NCBI GenBank assembly: GCA_024195265.1
Contig: JAJLRJ010000008.1
Span: forward strand, 26,060,932-26,124,931
Direction: 5' to 3'
DNA: 64,000 bases
From: Dendrophyllia cribrosa
Taxonomy: Eukaryota > Cnidaria > Anthozoa > Scleractinia > Dendrophylliidae
Below are positions 36,701 through 48,700 of the stretch, in pieces; position 1 is the first letter of the stretch, and each line of letters opens with the position of its first letter. A program made the translations under genes and the position numbers. The notes beneath the pieces are model-generated. The model did no database searches. It had not been told where the DNA came from and was given only the letters and a program-made list of their open reading frames with translations.

Positions 36701-39700
36701 TAAATTGAGCCACAAAACGTCCAAAACTAGGTATGTATGCTTGTTGTTGTTGCTTAAATATCCAACGACGATGTTCACGGTAAGCGTCCAGGGACAAACA
36801 TTGACGCATAACGCTTAAATAAGCCATCAAATGAAGCAAAGTAAACGGTTCGTTCTTCTCTTTGTTTCTGGTCACCAGTTGCGCAAACGCTACGTCCGGT
36901 TCTAGCTCTTGTAACGCATCATCGCTGAAGTCCACCAAAGAATGGGGGTCGACTCTTTCTAAAAAGAGAATGGCACATCCCAACCAATCTTTTAAAGCAA
37001 TCTGGGCGTCAGACGTTCTCGACATTTTTTTAATCTCGCGCGCTGAAGTGTTCTTTGTTGACGTGTTACCATTTGTTTTGATACCTTGTCGTTTCTTTTT
37101 TTTTATAGAAGATTTTGGTAGGACTGACAGTTCGCGTTTTCTATATAAGGATAACGTTTAGTCTTTTTTACACCAAACATGACTTCTCCTTTCACGAGTC
37201 AAGGGGTAGTGGACTCTCAGAGCGAGTTTACGCAGAGTCTGAATGCTCGCCCTTGGCGGCGTTGGTGGATTGTAGCATTATTAAAATGCATGCAACATCA
37301 TGTGGTATTGAAACCGCCCGATAACCCCATTTGGTCACCCGAAGCCTTGTTGTTCTTACACGATCTACGAGCTAACATTAGTAGGGCTCTTCGACAAGTC
37401 ACTTTTCCAGATGTGTACGACGAATGGGTGCATCAGCTGCATGAAAATGGTATCGTACACCCGATCTGGACCCCTGAAAACTGTCAATTTGTGCGCAACA
37501 TGTTGTCAACCGATGTGGTCACCGTACGCATTTTGGAAGAAATTTTATCCTTCCGACGTCAAGATCTGTTCTTTACCTATGAACTATTAGGATTGACGCA
37601 CGTCAACATCGATGAAGTGTTTGACTGGCAGCGCCTGAAATTAGGCCATAATTGGACAGATGAGGTGGACAGCGATGACAGCTCCTCGTGCAAGGACTTG
37701 GGATTAGATCCATAAAAAAACTGACGGTCGTCGAAGTTTGCATGAGAGGGCAAACGACCCACGAGCCTCAAGCTCAATGAAAAAAAAAAACCGTTTGATC
37801 AATGTTTTTTTTTGCCATTGTTGTCAATCGCAGCCATGTTTTCTTCTCTTCACTTTTTTATTGAGTAAAACGTTGGTGCAATGTGAATGAAACCTCTGTT
37901 GTCTTAGTCTTGGTTTTCAAAGTGGCGTGGGATTACAAAACATGGTGGACATCAAACATGTTTAAATTCTTGCGGATGTTGTTGTAACAATTGTTTGGCT
38001 CGACCCAGCGGAATTCCCTGGGAGGATGCAAATCGTGCCACTCCTCTTAAACTGCCTATAGCTTTGGAATCATTGTATTTCGACAACAATTGTTTGTCGA
38101 ACATCTTCTATTGGAATAGGTTTCAACCCTTCTTTACAGCGTCTATACAAAGAGGAACATACCCACGGCATGACTCGCCATCGACCCCAATTCCACAAGA
38201 GATCAAACAACCTTTTTGCCCAGTTTCATTTTTATTCAACATTCAAACAATTTAAACCTTTTATAGCAATAATGATAAGTTTTTTCAAACGTTTTTTTTC
38301 AAAAAAGAGTAGTACATTTTGGGTGACTTGGCTGACTAGAGCCAAAAGTGTTTGGAAAGGCTTCTTGGATCACTCTCGCTGATTCCGTCTGCTTTGCGCG
38401 TTTCTTTTGCTCTTCTTGTTTCTTTAAGTCAGGAAAACAAGTTTGAAGCGCCACATGCATCTCTGATCAAGGTTTTGCCTGCATATTCTTTCATGGGGAG
38501 AGGGAAGGGATCATGGTTAAAGTGATGGTCTCCGTTTTTCTCGTTCAAAGGGAGATCACCCCATTGGAAGTATTTACACTCTCTCTTTCTGCAGGCAAGA
38601 TAGATTCGACCTGGATTCTTCTCAGAATTGCTTTGCTTCAGGGTCAAGACTTCATTGCAGAAACAACGCAAAGGCTTCCAGTTTTCCTTAATGTCCCTAT
38701 TCAACTGAGCGTGAACAGTTTGCATGTAAAGCTCTGCCTTGTCTTTTGCGCAGATCACACAACAATCTTGATAAGGGCATTTCAGATAACAAAACCCGTT
38801 TGGGGAGCTGACTCTCTGTTCCAAATGTCCAAGATGAAAGGGGCAGAATAAAAAAATGTTCTTATTGGAAGCTGCATCCTCAATTTGCATCTGGGTGATG
38901 TGACCAATGCTGCCAACAATTGCATTGACAGCATTTTGTTGTTCCACGTTTAGATCCACATCTTGAATAAGAGGTTCATTCACTTCTGTGTGAGCGTCAG
39001 GTATAAACGGGGCTATTGATGCCAATGGTGCTTCATTTGCTCTTCCTTCTGCTTCAATTGTGATGTACTCTACGACATCTTTAGCTTTGTTAATGATATC
39101 TTTAACATTTTCTTTCTTTCTTTTCTTTCCCGCAGGAACTTTCGCAGGTTTGGTGGATTTCCGCTTCGAGGCCACGTAAACTTTTTCTTCAAATGGCATC
39201 TTCTTCGGCATCTTCTTCTTTTCTTCTTCTTGTTCTTCAGCTGGAGAATGAGTGAAAATGAACTTGGGGAGCGATTTTTATAATGAAGAAATGGCGTCAG
39301 CGAACTGGTTTTTTGAATAAGAATTCATCAAAAAAAAAGTAATCAAAAAAAAAACAATCTGCGTGGTTCATTGTCTGATGAACCAAATCAAACAAGGCAA
39401 GACTCCTTTGTGGCCACAAGTAACGAGAAAAGGCCCACTGGTAGTGTAGACTCTCGCCAAGGTCACAGGTTCGATTCCCGTTGGGGTCCCAAAAAAATCA
39501 ACAAGAACATTCGAAAACAAGAAAACGAAAAACAAGCAAGAAAAACACAAAACAAAAAGCACTCTCACTTTCTGGAAACGCTTGGTTGACAAAACAAATT
39601 GCCCTTCAAAGACAAGAGACGTCAGCGAAGGGCTTCCTCGTAGCCTGAGGGGTGGCGTCAGCTTTTTTTCCCTTTATAAAGGCTCGCGCTTTGTTCTTTT

Positions 39701-42700
39701 TTCATTCTTCTCTCATTCGCTTACAACGCAAAGCCAGACGAGCTGCTCGGCAGAAGAAAACAGTAATGGGTGCAAGATTATCGCAAACACTTGGGACGAG
39801 ACGATTTCAATTTAAACTCTTTTATCGTCGAGCCAGGTCCCGCTGGTGGTTCGCGCGTGGTCTGGAGCCAAGTGATGGCGTAAGCCGGGTTTTTCCAGGA
39901 AAACGCTGTTCTGAGAAAGACAAGAAAGATTTTTTCACGGCGTGAAAACAAAGATAGTTCCTCGCTAAAAAATCAGACAACTCTCCTCGTGGAAGGTTTA
40001 AGAGGTGGCTTTGGAAAAAGGACAACCTTTTCGGCAAAAGAAAGGGATTTTTTTACTGCAAAATCCTTCCGCAGGTTCGTAGTTTGTTTGTTTGTCTTTG
40101 CTCGATTCGTCATGCGAGGAAAATTTGATTTGTTTAAAATACTTTCACGTTTCTTCTTTCAAACGAGTTTTCTGCGAGTATTGAATTCAAACTATTTTTT
40201 TTTTCTTTTTTCATTCACGGAATGTCCCGGAGGCGAGCCAAGATGATTTTCGTTCTAACATGCGATGGAATCGAAAGAGAAAGAGAACCCGATTTACGAC
40301 ACGTCTTCGCGGAAAATGTCTGACTTTGAATTTTTTGCCCTGAAGGTTTTCATGCGGTCTAATTACCAAGTGATTGCTTGTATTATGTTCTGTTAAAAGA
40401 ATTATTCAGCGCTCGATGATAAGCGCTTTTATCACCATAACATCCAGATAAATTTTGCTCAAACCCCGATCGGAAAGTTACTCAAGAAAAGAAGAAAGCG
40501 TTAATCCTTGAAATTTTTTCTTGTTGATGATTTTCATTAAACATGTTATTGAACTTTCATCCTTGTGTGGGCTTCTTCTTTCATATTGGGGATTTTGACT
40601 ACTTCCCCAATTCATTCCCCAGGAGGATCGTACACAGGGAAATTTGACCACTTCCCCAAAAAAAAAATTTGAAAAAATTTTTGAAAAAAATCAAAAAATT
40701 TTTTGAAAAAATTCGATACTCAAAATCACCTATATAAATCAAAAATTGAAAAAAAAAACTTCAAAAAAAAATTCAAAAAAATTTGAAAAAAAATTGAAAA
40801 ATAATTCTAGTCAAAATCCCCTATATAACTTTTTTCATTAAAAAACTTGTTGAACCTGATTGACTTGTGTGGGCTCCTTTTTTTCCGTTGGGTTAACGTC
40901 AGCTGACGTGAGCGATGACGTATATAGGGACTTTTTTGACTGTCCCATATCCAAAATCCACTCATGGGCGTGGTTAGGAAAAATGACTCGTGTCCCATAT
41001 CGTCCCCCCTTACTACTGACACATTCCATGTACCTAGGGGTCTCCTATGAATTTTGAGTGGAGTTAGAGACCCTAACCCTATATGAGTTTTCATACCCTG
41101 TTTCAAATCCCACACCAGCTGTTTTCAGAATAAAACAACTGAAAATTTGAACCTAACAATCCATGTCCAATACTGTCTGACAGGTAGTATTGCAAAAATA
41201 CTCCAAATTCTCCTGCCTATGTACCATGTCATTTTCTTACAATTTACAGTTATATTTCTTTGCACCTCATTCTATTTTCCAGTCTGGTGATGTCATTCCA
41301 ATGCCTGTTCCATCAAGCTATAATGACATCACTGAAGACCGCAACCTTAGGGACTTTATTGGCTGGGTGTGGTATGAGAAGGAGGTTTATGTTCCCAGGT
41401 CATGGGAAAACAATGCCACTAGGGTGGTCCTTCGATTCGAGGCCACAAACTATCACACTATAGTGGTAAGATGTGTTATCTTATTTTTTTTAAAAGTAAT
41501 TTGAATACATAACTCCTATATAGGGGAGCAGGGGTGGTGTAGTGGCGAGAGCACTCGCCTCCCACCAATAATTTTTTTTTATGGCCCGTATTCGATTTCC
41601 GGCCCCGGCGTCATATGTGGGTTGAGTTTGTTGTTAGTTCTCATCCTTGCTCCGAGGGTTTTTCTCTGGGACTCCGGTTTTCCTCCCTTCACAAAAACCA
41701 ACATTTCAAAATTCCAATTTCATCCGGAATTCCAGGGCCACAAGTTTGTCAGTCTCTTGAGAGACTGTTAAGTGTTACCCTCGTTAAACAAAGTCAATTG
41801 ATTTTATTTTATTTATTTATATATATTCCATTAGGGAAACTGATTCATCCCAAGTCAAGGTAGACTGTTTAATTATAACTGAGTCAGTTATTTGACTGAA
41901 AGGTCAATGTTTTAAAAGGGCTATGTCACCATTTTTAGCGTTACTTTAAAAAGCCAAAATACATCGTTATATCAGTAAAATTCCAAAACTAAGAATCCAG
42001 TTTTGTTTAAAATTATTCTACTAGTGCTCTAAAGGTAAAAATAAGTGTCTTGGGCTGCAGATGGCCAGGATGGAAATGGATTGCCAATTTTTTCAAGTTT
42101 ATCGCTTGTGTCTTAGAAAATTCGTTAAAACTCCGATTATGGTTTATTTTCTCTGCTAAAATTCACTTAATATCTTCCTGTTAGTGTTCTTTAAGCATTT
42201 CGTGTACGACAAAGGTACTAAGTTTTAATTTGGGACGCTTTTCACCCAAAAACCTCAAAATCACCATGACATAGCTCCTTTAAGGTTTCTTCCACTGTCA
42301 CCGCCAGGAGGCTGCCAACAGCTTAACATCGCTCCCCAATGATGCAATCATCTGAAACTGAGATAAGATGTAAGCACAGCCAGCATGATCTTGCCAGTTA
42401 TTTTAAGACCCTGGGCCAGGTTGTTCAAAGCATGATTAAGCTAACCCAGTGATTAGCGTCAAAGTTTTCTGCCCTTCAGTTTTGACTTTAACTTATCTTC
42501 ACTACTAGCTATAAATGACCTTTTGAAAACATTTTTAAACAGAGAAATTAAATCCTTGGTTAACTTTTAATCCGGGGTTAGCGTTAATCAGCTTTCAAAC
42601 AACCGGCCCTGGTTGTTGGTCCAACAAAGATTCAAACCCGTGACCTCCTGCTCTGCAGACTGCTGCTTTACCAAGTGAGCTAAACAGGCAGAACTTGAGC

Positions 42701-45700
42701 TTACAAAAGGGGGATTAATTATTCAAATGCTTTCGGCAAGGGGGTAGGTATGGGAGAAAAATCAGAAGGAGAGAATACATGTAATAGCAATAGAAGAAAC
42801 AGTTAATTTAAATTTGCAGTACAGTACAGTACAGTACAGTACATTATTTTGTTTTGTTTTGTTTTGCCAGTGGTTCAACGGCAAAGAAGTCATGATACAT
42901 TCAGGAGGCCATCTGCCATTTGAAGTTGATGTCACACCTCTTCTCTCCTTTGATAAATCAAACAGAATTACAGCAGCCATCAACAACACACTTACACCTA
43001 CCACCCTACCCCCAGGGGAAATACAATACCTAACAGGTGGAGACTGGTAAGTGGCAGTCAGTGGTGGATCTGGACTTGCTGAAAAGTGGGGGTGGGGTGG
43101 GATGGGGAAAGAGTAGCAAAAAAAGAGGGAGTGAAAAATTTTGGCTGTACAAATGTTGTTGTTGTTGTTGTTGTTTTTTTTCCAACAAAAAGGGATGCAG
43201 TTCCAGACATTGTCTGTCAGTGTTCAATATACAGGAAACCATAGCATATCCAAATTATGTAATCCCATTCTAAAAGGAATAAGAGTCCTGGATATGGCCT
43301 GCAGTGCTCATTCGGGCCAGATGGGTGGGATATGGTACTCTCATATATAAGCTATATGGGTATTGAAGGGGTGCCTGGAAAAAAGCCCAAAGTGACTTCT
43401 GATAAACTGCTAGATTCTCATTCCAAATTGCCTTGTATTCCCTTGGGAAACACAGGGGGAATTTGACGTTAAATCAAAAGTCACTTAGGGCCTTATTCCG
43501 TGCGTCCCTTCATTTTTGTGCCACTGCATGTGAAGGATATGGTTTTCAAACAGTTTAGCCTGGGACAGGATATAGAATTTAAAGGGTATAATTTACCAAG
43601 AAACTGATCAGTGGTATAATGAAGATAGAGTTTCTGGAAAATAGCAAGTCTGGGTTATGGTAGGGAGTTTTTAGTGTCTAGTCTCGAATAGGATTGCAAA
43701 ATGCAGCAAAACATGGTCTGCACACCACCACCCAACCCCCCCCCCCCCCCCCCCCCCCCGGGCTCAGATAGATAGATAGATAGATAGATAATCTTTATTT
43801 AAACACGGTAAAAATTCGTCAGCTAAAAATCATTATAATACTAACACAAAGCAATAAACTAATATTAAAAAATATCTATATATGAAGAATTTAATAAATA
43901 ATAAAAAGCTGCTTTCCACGAATGCCGTGCCTTATAGTTCCTCTTTGAGAAGTCGTTTAAATTGCCCAAGGGACTCAGCTTTCCTTACATTATGAGAAAG
44001 GCTGTTCCAGAGCATGGCGCCACTATAACTGAAACTATTTTTATAATAGTTTGTGCGCGGCAATGGAACATTAAGTTTATCCTCAGAGTCCCTTAGGTTG
44101 TAACTAATTTCTCGCTTCTCAAATTTAGAACTTAGATAGTTTGGAGCCAACCCGTGTAGAGACCTATAAACCATCGTAGCTCTTTGAATTTGTTGCTGGC
44201 AAGCAAGATTTTTCCATCCTAGGAGTTCTAATAGATTACCAGCATCTACGTCATAGTCTGAATAGGTCAAAACACGGGCTGCTCTGTTTTGTAGCTTTTG
44301 TAGTTTATTCTGCAGAGTTATCCCACAGTTTCCCCAAACAATGTTGCAGTAGTCTCATTAAACTGATAGTGGCCAATGGAGTCATAGGTAATCACAAACT
44401 TAAAACCCCATTCTCAAAATAATAGTAGCGGTCCCCAGAATAATTTCACCCCATTCAAGGAACCTTTTTAAAATCATAATTGTCGCTAAATCCGACTTTA
44501 CAAACTTACCCTACCTTGAATAATCCCCTCGCTATTTACAAGTAGATAGGAAAGATGGGATGTTAGAGTCAGTAAAAGGGCAAAAAGTTCTAAACAAAGT
44601 AAAAGAAGAATTATTCTGATTTTCTGCACTCAAAGTATGTCTGTCAAAGTCTGGTTAACGAATCACTGTATAATTTTAAGAGTGTTTGAAATTAAAATTC
44701 TATAAGATGAATTTTTTAAAGGAGTTGTCGATAACCTCGTCCATGTCCCCCTAAAGCATTTCTAAGATAAGATTCTTGATAGGATTCCCAGATTGGAATT
44801 GTCCTAGATATTTCCCAGATCGCTATTTCCCAATATAGAGGAAGGATAAAAAGGTGTGATTATCTGGCAAGCATCTTAAAGATGAATTATAATTTATCCT
44901 AGGTATCCACCAGGATTTTTCATCCAAAAGTATTATTTTGACTTCTTTAATTATGCTGGGATTCATCGTCCAGTCAAACTCTACACCACGCCAGCAGTCT
45001 TCCTTTCCGACATCACTGTGACAACATCTTTCTCAGATAACACTGGTGAAGTAAAATTTGTAGCAACAGTGTCATCCATCAATTCAATTGCCATGCTTCC
45101 AAAGGGTGACATTAACATGGAGTACCTGTTGCAAGATAAACAAGGATTTGTTGTGGCCTCGGCAGGAGGTCCCGATATGTTTGAGGGAACGCTATCAATC
45201 AAGAATCCAATGCTTTGGTGGCCGTTTGGAATGAGTGCCGACCCCGCCTACCTCTACTCACTGAAGGTTGAAATAATTAACTTACTGCATTAACCCCCAT
45301 TCTTTGTAAAATTTTATTTATTCCAGGGAATAGAGAACGGGGGATGGAGCTACGGGAGAAAGGGGGCGGGAATTCTAAAAGAGGCGGCAAAAGAGTAGAC
45401 TGCGAGCAGTCTCTCTTTTTCTCTAAAATTCCGTGGAAACGAACGCGAAATAGCGACATGACGCGCGCGAAGCGCGCAATGTGCGAGCGGCGAGCGGCAA
45501 AGCCGCGAACCGCGAGTAGCTATTTCGCGTTCGTCTCCACGGAGTTTTAGAGAAAAAGAGAGACTGCTCGTAGTCTAGCAAAAGAGATAATAGAAAGCGT
45601 AATTCCCATGTTTGCGGGAAGCAGGAGAAAAAATTGCGACAATGCGCACTATTTTTGCAGCAGAAAAAGTGCAAAGGGGAGAAAGTCACCCTTATAACTG

Positions 45701-48700
45701 CCTTTTTGAAGTTCTTCTTCTTTTACCCAATATTGTCAATATTGGAAGCATTTTAAAATATAATGTAATTTTCATTTTAAATAGGCCCCTTTTTATTCTA
45801 TTTCCCCACAGATCATAACTCGCTCTGCCACATTCCTGCTGGAAGATGTGTATTATCTTTCTGTGGGAATACGAACTGTGAAGGTTGAGGGAACCAGCTT
45901 CCTCATAAACAACAAGCCATTTTACTTCAAAGGCTTTGGGAAACACGAGGATGCTGATGTAAGAAATAAAATGATAAACGATGGACTTCCACTGTCGCGT
46001 ACGCGCGTAAATAAAATACAAAGACGAAGTATGGACGACATGCATTATGGTGTTTTTTTTTTCACATGAGTACAGACGTAATTTTAGTTTGCTTAACGTG
46101 CGCTAAAAAATAAGAGACGAAGTCTGAACAGCTTGCGTAAGCGGAAAAAGTTGAGCGCGGTTGAACCTTTTACGTTTACACGTTTACGCGACAGTGGAAA
46201 TCCACCTTTGCTTAATTTTATTGTTTATGCCAAACTGTTAGGAAACTATCTTTTTCAACATTCTTCTGCATTTGAGAAAGAGAGAGGCTACATTAATGAG
46301 CCATAAATATTAAGATTATCATAGTAATGTTTATGATTGAAAATATATATTTTTTGTCGCCAGATTCGTGGCAAAGGGCTCGATTATGCTATCATAGCCA
46401 AGGATTTTAGTCTTCTCAAATGGCTTGGTGCCAATAGCTTTCGGACAAGTCACTACCCATATGCTGACGAAATCATGGATATGGCTGACAGGGAAGGAAT
46501 TGTTGTGATTGACGAGTGTCCTGGAGTTGGAATTAAACCGTATGATGTTTTCCATTTAACTTGTAGCCAGAGAGAAGACATGTAGCCTATTCCTTGTGTT
46601 CAGATAGCGGGGAGCGATGGAAAGGGAAAATCGCGAGCAGAAAAAAAAGCGACCTCGCTTCGCTTTCTTTCGCGCCTATCCTACTCCGTCAGCACTCGCA
46701 ATATTTTTGACTCGTGAATGCGCGAAGCATAATAAACGAGTTAATGGCAGAAGGGGACAAAAATGCAAATTTTCCTTCCGTCCATCTATCGGCTGTAACC
46801 TTTTCTTGGTAATTCCGTTTAAAACGCCAAAATGCTTTCAGGCAGCAAGCGGATTGCCGGCCGAGTTCTGTTGGATTTTGATGCAATTAGAAACTGAAAC
46901 GATTTCTGAACTACGATCAGACCAACCTGAGAGATTAGCTTGGCGTGCTTGGCGTGCTTGGCGGACTTGGCCAAAAATAATTGGACGCAAAGCTCCAAAA
47001 CCTTTTTCTTGTCCGTTTAGTTTGTCAGATTTCTGTTTCGTTTCGCCTTTGCTTCAATATTTGTACGTTTTGTAAGTTAGTTATTTGTTTTGTTTTCTTC
47101 AATTTTAACCTCATCTTACTCTACTTACGCGATTTATTCCACTTAACTCGATTTAATTCGAATCGTCAACACCACACTTTGGAAGATTAAAGTTTGAGCG
47201 TTAATTGTTGCTGTGGACTGGCCTTTTTTTTAGAAGTTCGCGGTTACAGGTATATTTTACGAGTCAAATAAACCTTGAGCCACGCCCAGATTGGTCTTCT
47301 TTGAGGGTTTAATTGAACATTTCCGACCAGCTTCCCGTGCCTAGCGTCTCTTCTGAGATCAATCAGCTAGGGTGGGTATCTTTAGAGCACCGAAGGTTAC
47401 TATCACAAGTGTCCTTGTTCAGTTTTCAAAATCAATCAAGGTCTTGTTGGTATCAAGTTTTCGCACGATGTTATAGCTCTAACTGGAGCACCCAGGACTG
47501 TCCCAGGCAACCTAACCTTCAGCCTTATCGCCAACTCTAATGCTATACTAATGTATGCAAGTACTCATTTTATCCTAGAACAATAGTAGTCTGGAACAAT
47601 GTCCCATTAAGTGACAATCCGACGAGCATTGAAGTATTCAAGTCTATTGCTTTGCCGATTCTAGGGTCCTACTGTACAACCAGTAGTATTTAATATTTAA
47701 TATCATGTATTTACACTACTTATTATTTATTCCTATTAATCATAAATATTTGTAACGTTAGCCGTAGCAGCTATGTACCACCCCTCTTAGTATAGTGACA
47801 AATTGTTTCAGGATTATATTTCAGGAGTCCCCCCTCCCCCCCCCCCCCCCCCCCCCTCCCCCCCCCGCCCCCCAAACGCGGACTTACCTTGTATCATCCA
47901 CTCCATTTTGTATTTTATGGTTATCAGTTGTCTCCAAGTGGGTCTTTTCTCCTTGACTTTTTTGTTTCCTTTTTTCCAGTAATAACCTGAAACAAGAAAA
48001 CCTTGACCATCACATCCAAGTCATGGCCGAACTGATCAGACGGGATAAGAACAGACCAGCAGTCGTCATGTGGTCGGTAGCCAACGAACCGTGCACCGAC
48101 AAACCATCTTCGGTACCTTACTTCGAGTAAGAACGCACTACAGTATTAGTGAGACTACGATAATGCCTTCTTTTCCCTCGGGATAGTCGTGAGTAAGACG
48201 TGAAACACGCGAGCCCGCGCAAACGATGGTTAACACGCGCGTAGGGGCTTCCCTAGTCTCCCACGCAACCGTTACTTGTCTCGTCACGCAACGCTCCTCC
48301 CCACTAACGGCTGCTCAAACCTGGACCACATTGGTGTTATGGCAGATGAAACTCCAAAAAAGTCATCGAAGATAGCTCGAGGTGCTTTACGTATCCATCG
48401 CTTTCAGTGTACAAAAGTAACCACTTGCATCCATAAGAATTACAAAACAGCTACCATGCTGGAGATTCAAATATTTCAAACCGGATGAAATGATGCCATA
48501 CTGACATGGATCTTACACTCTTTTAGCCGTGATGAAGAAACACTATGAGGAGCGTTGCGTGACCAGACAAATAACGGCTGCGTGGGAGACTAGGGCTTCC
48601 CTGTCGCGCGTCCGAAATGCCACGAGGCAAGCTTGAGAGAGAGCCATGAATAGGGCAAAGTGTAGTACGGATGAGTGAAAACGGAGGCCAGATTACTCTT

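Larger units (their letters stand above)
23985..41017. mobile_element. Polinton/Maverick-type endogenous virus-like element, 17.0 kb
   Basis: The element begins AGTAGTAAGGGGGGACG and ends with its inverse, between perfect GACACA duplications. TIRs are about 1.7 kb and nearly identical. It encodes a DDE integrase, an F54H12.2-like capsid protein, a tandem minor capsid protein, an adenain-type protease, a packaging ATPase and many small basic proteins, which defines it as Polinton-like (adintovirus-like). No type B DNA polymerase frame exists anywhere inside it. Most frames are intact, apart from UGA interruptions in the capsid gene, the GRF gene and a short gene at 37952-38229. It lies in intron 1 of beta-glucuronidase copy 2. 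Near-identical TIRs suggest a young insertion or gene conversion. Confidence 0.96.
39303..41017 (-). repeat. Right terminal inverted repeat of the Polinton
   Basis: This is the inverse of 23985-25710 over about 1.7 kb. The outermost bases CTTACTACT lead directly into the GACACA duplication. The inner border falls where AACTGGTTTTTTGAATAA stops matching the left copy. Confidence 0.95.

Noticed and set aside
39431..39490. Intact tRNA gene in the TIR
   Set aside because: Only about 59 bases lie between the would-be acceptor strands. One T-stem pair is mismatched and the anticodon arm is incomplete. Retained only as a possible pol III unit.
39371..39589. 72-74-codon frames on both strands of each TIR around the tRNA-like segment
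   Set aside because: Overlapping frames on opposite strands over an A-rich tract, with no recognisable domain. The bona fide signal there is the A/B-box pair.
39989..40246. 85-codon Phe-rich frame in each TIR (mirror at 24756-25013)
   Set aside because: Low-complexity Phe/Arg composition with no start context beyond an ATG. It is present twice only because the TIR is duplicated.
46617..47075. 152-codon plus-strand frame in intron 6 of copy 2
   Set aside because: Overlaps a dispersed repeat also seen at about 18655-18790 (AACTCGTG/TTGTGAATAC, CTGTAACCTTTTCTTGG-type segments). No domain is visible.
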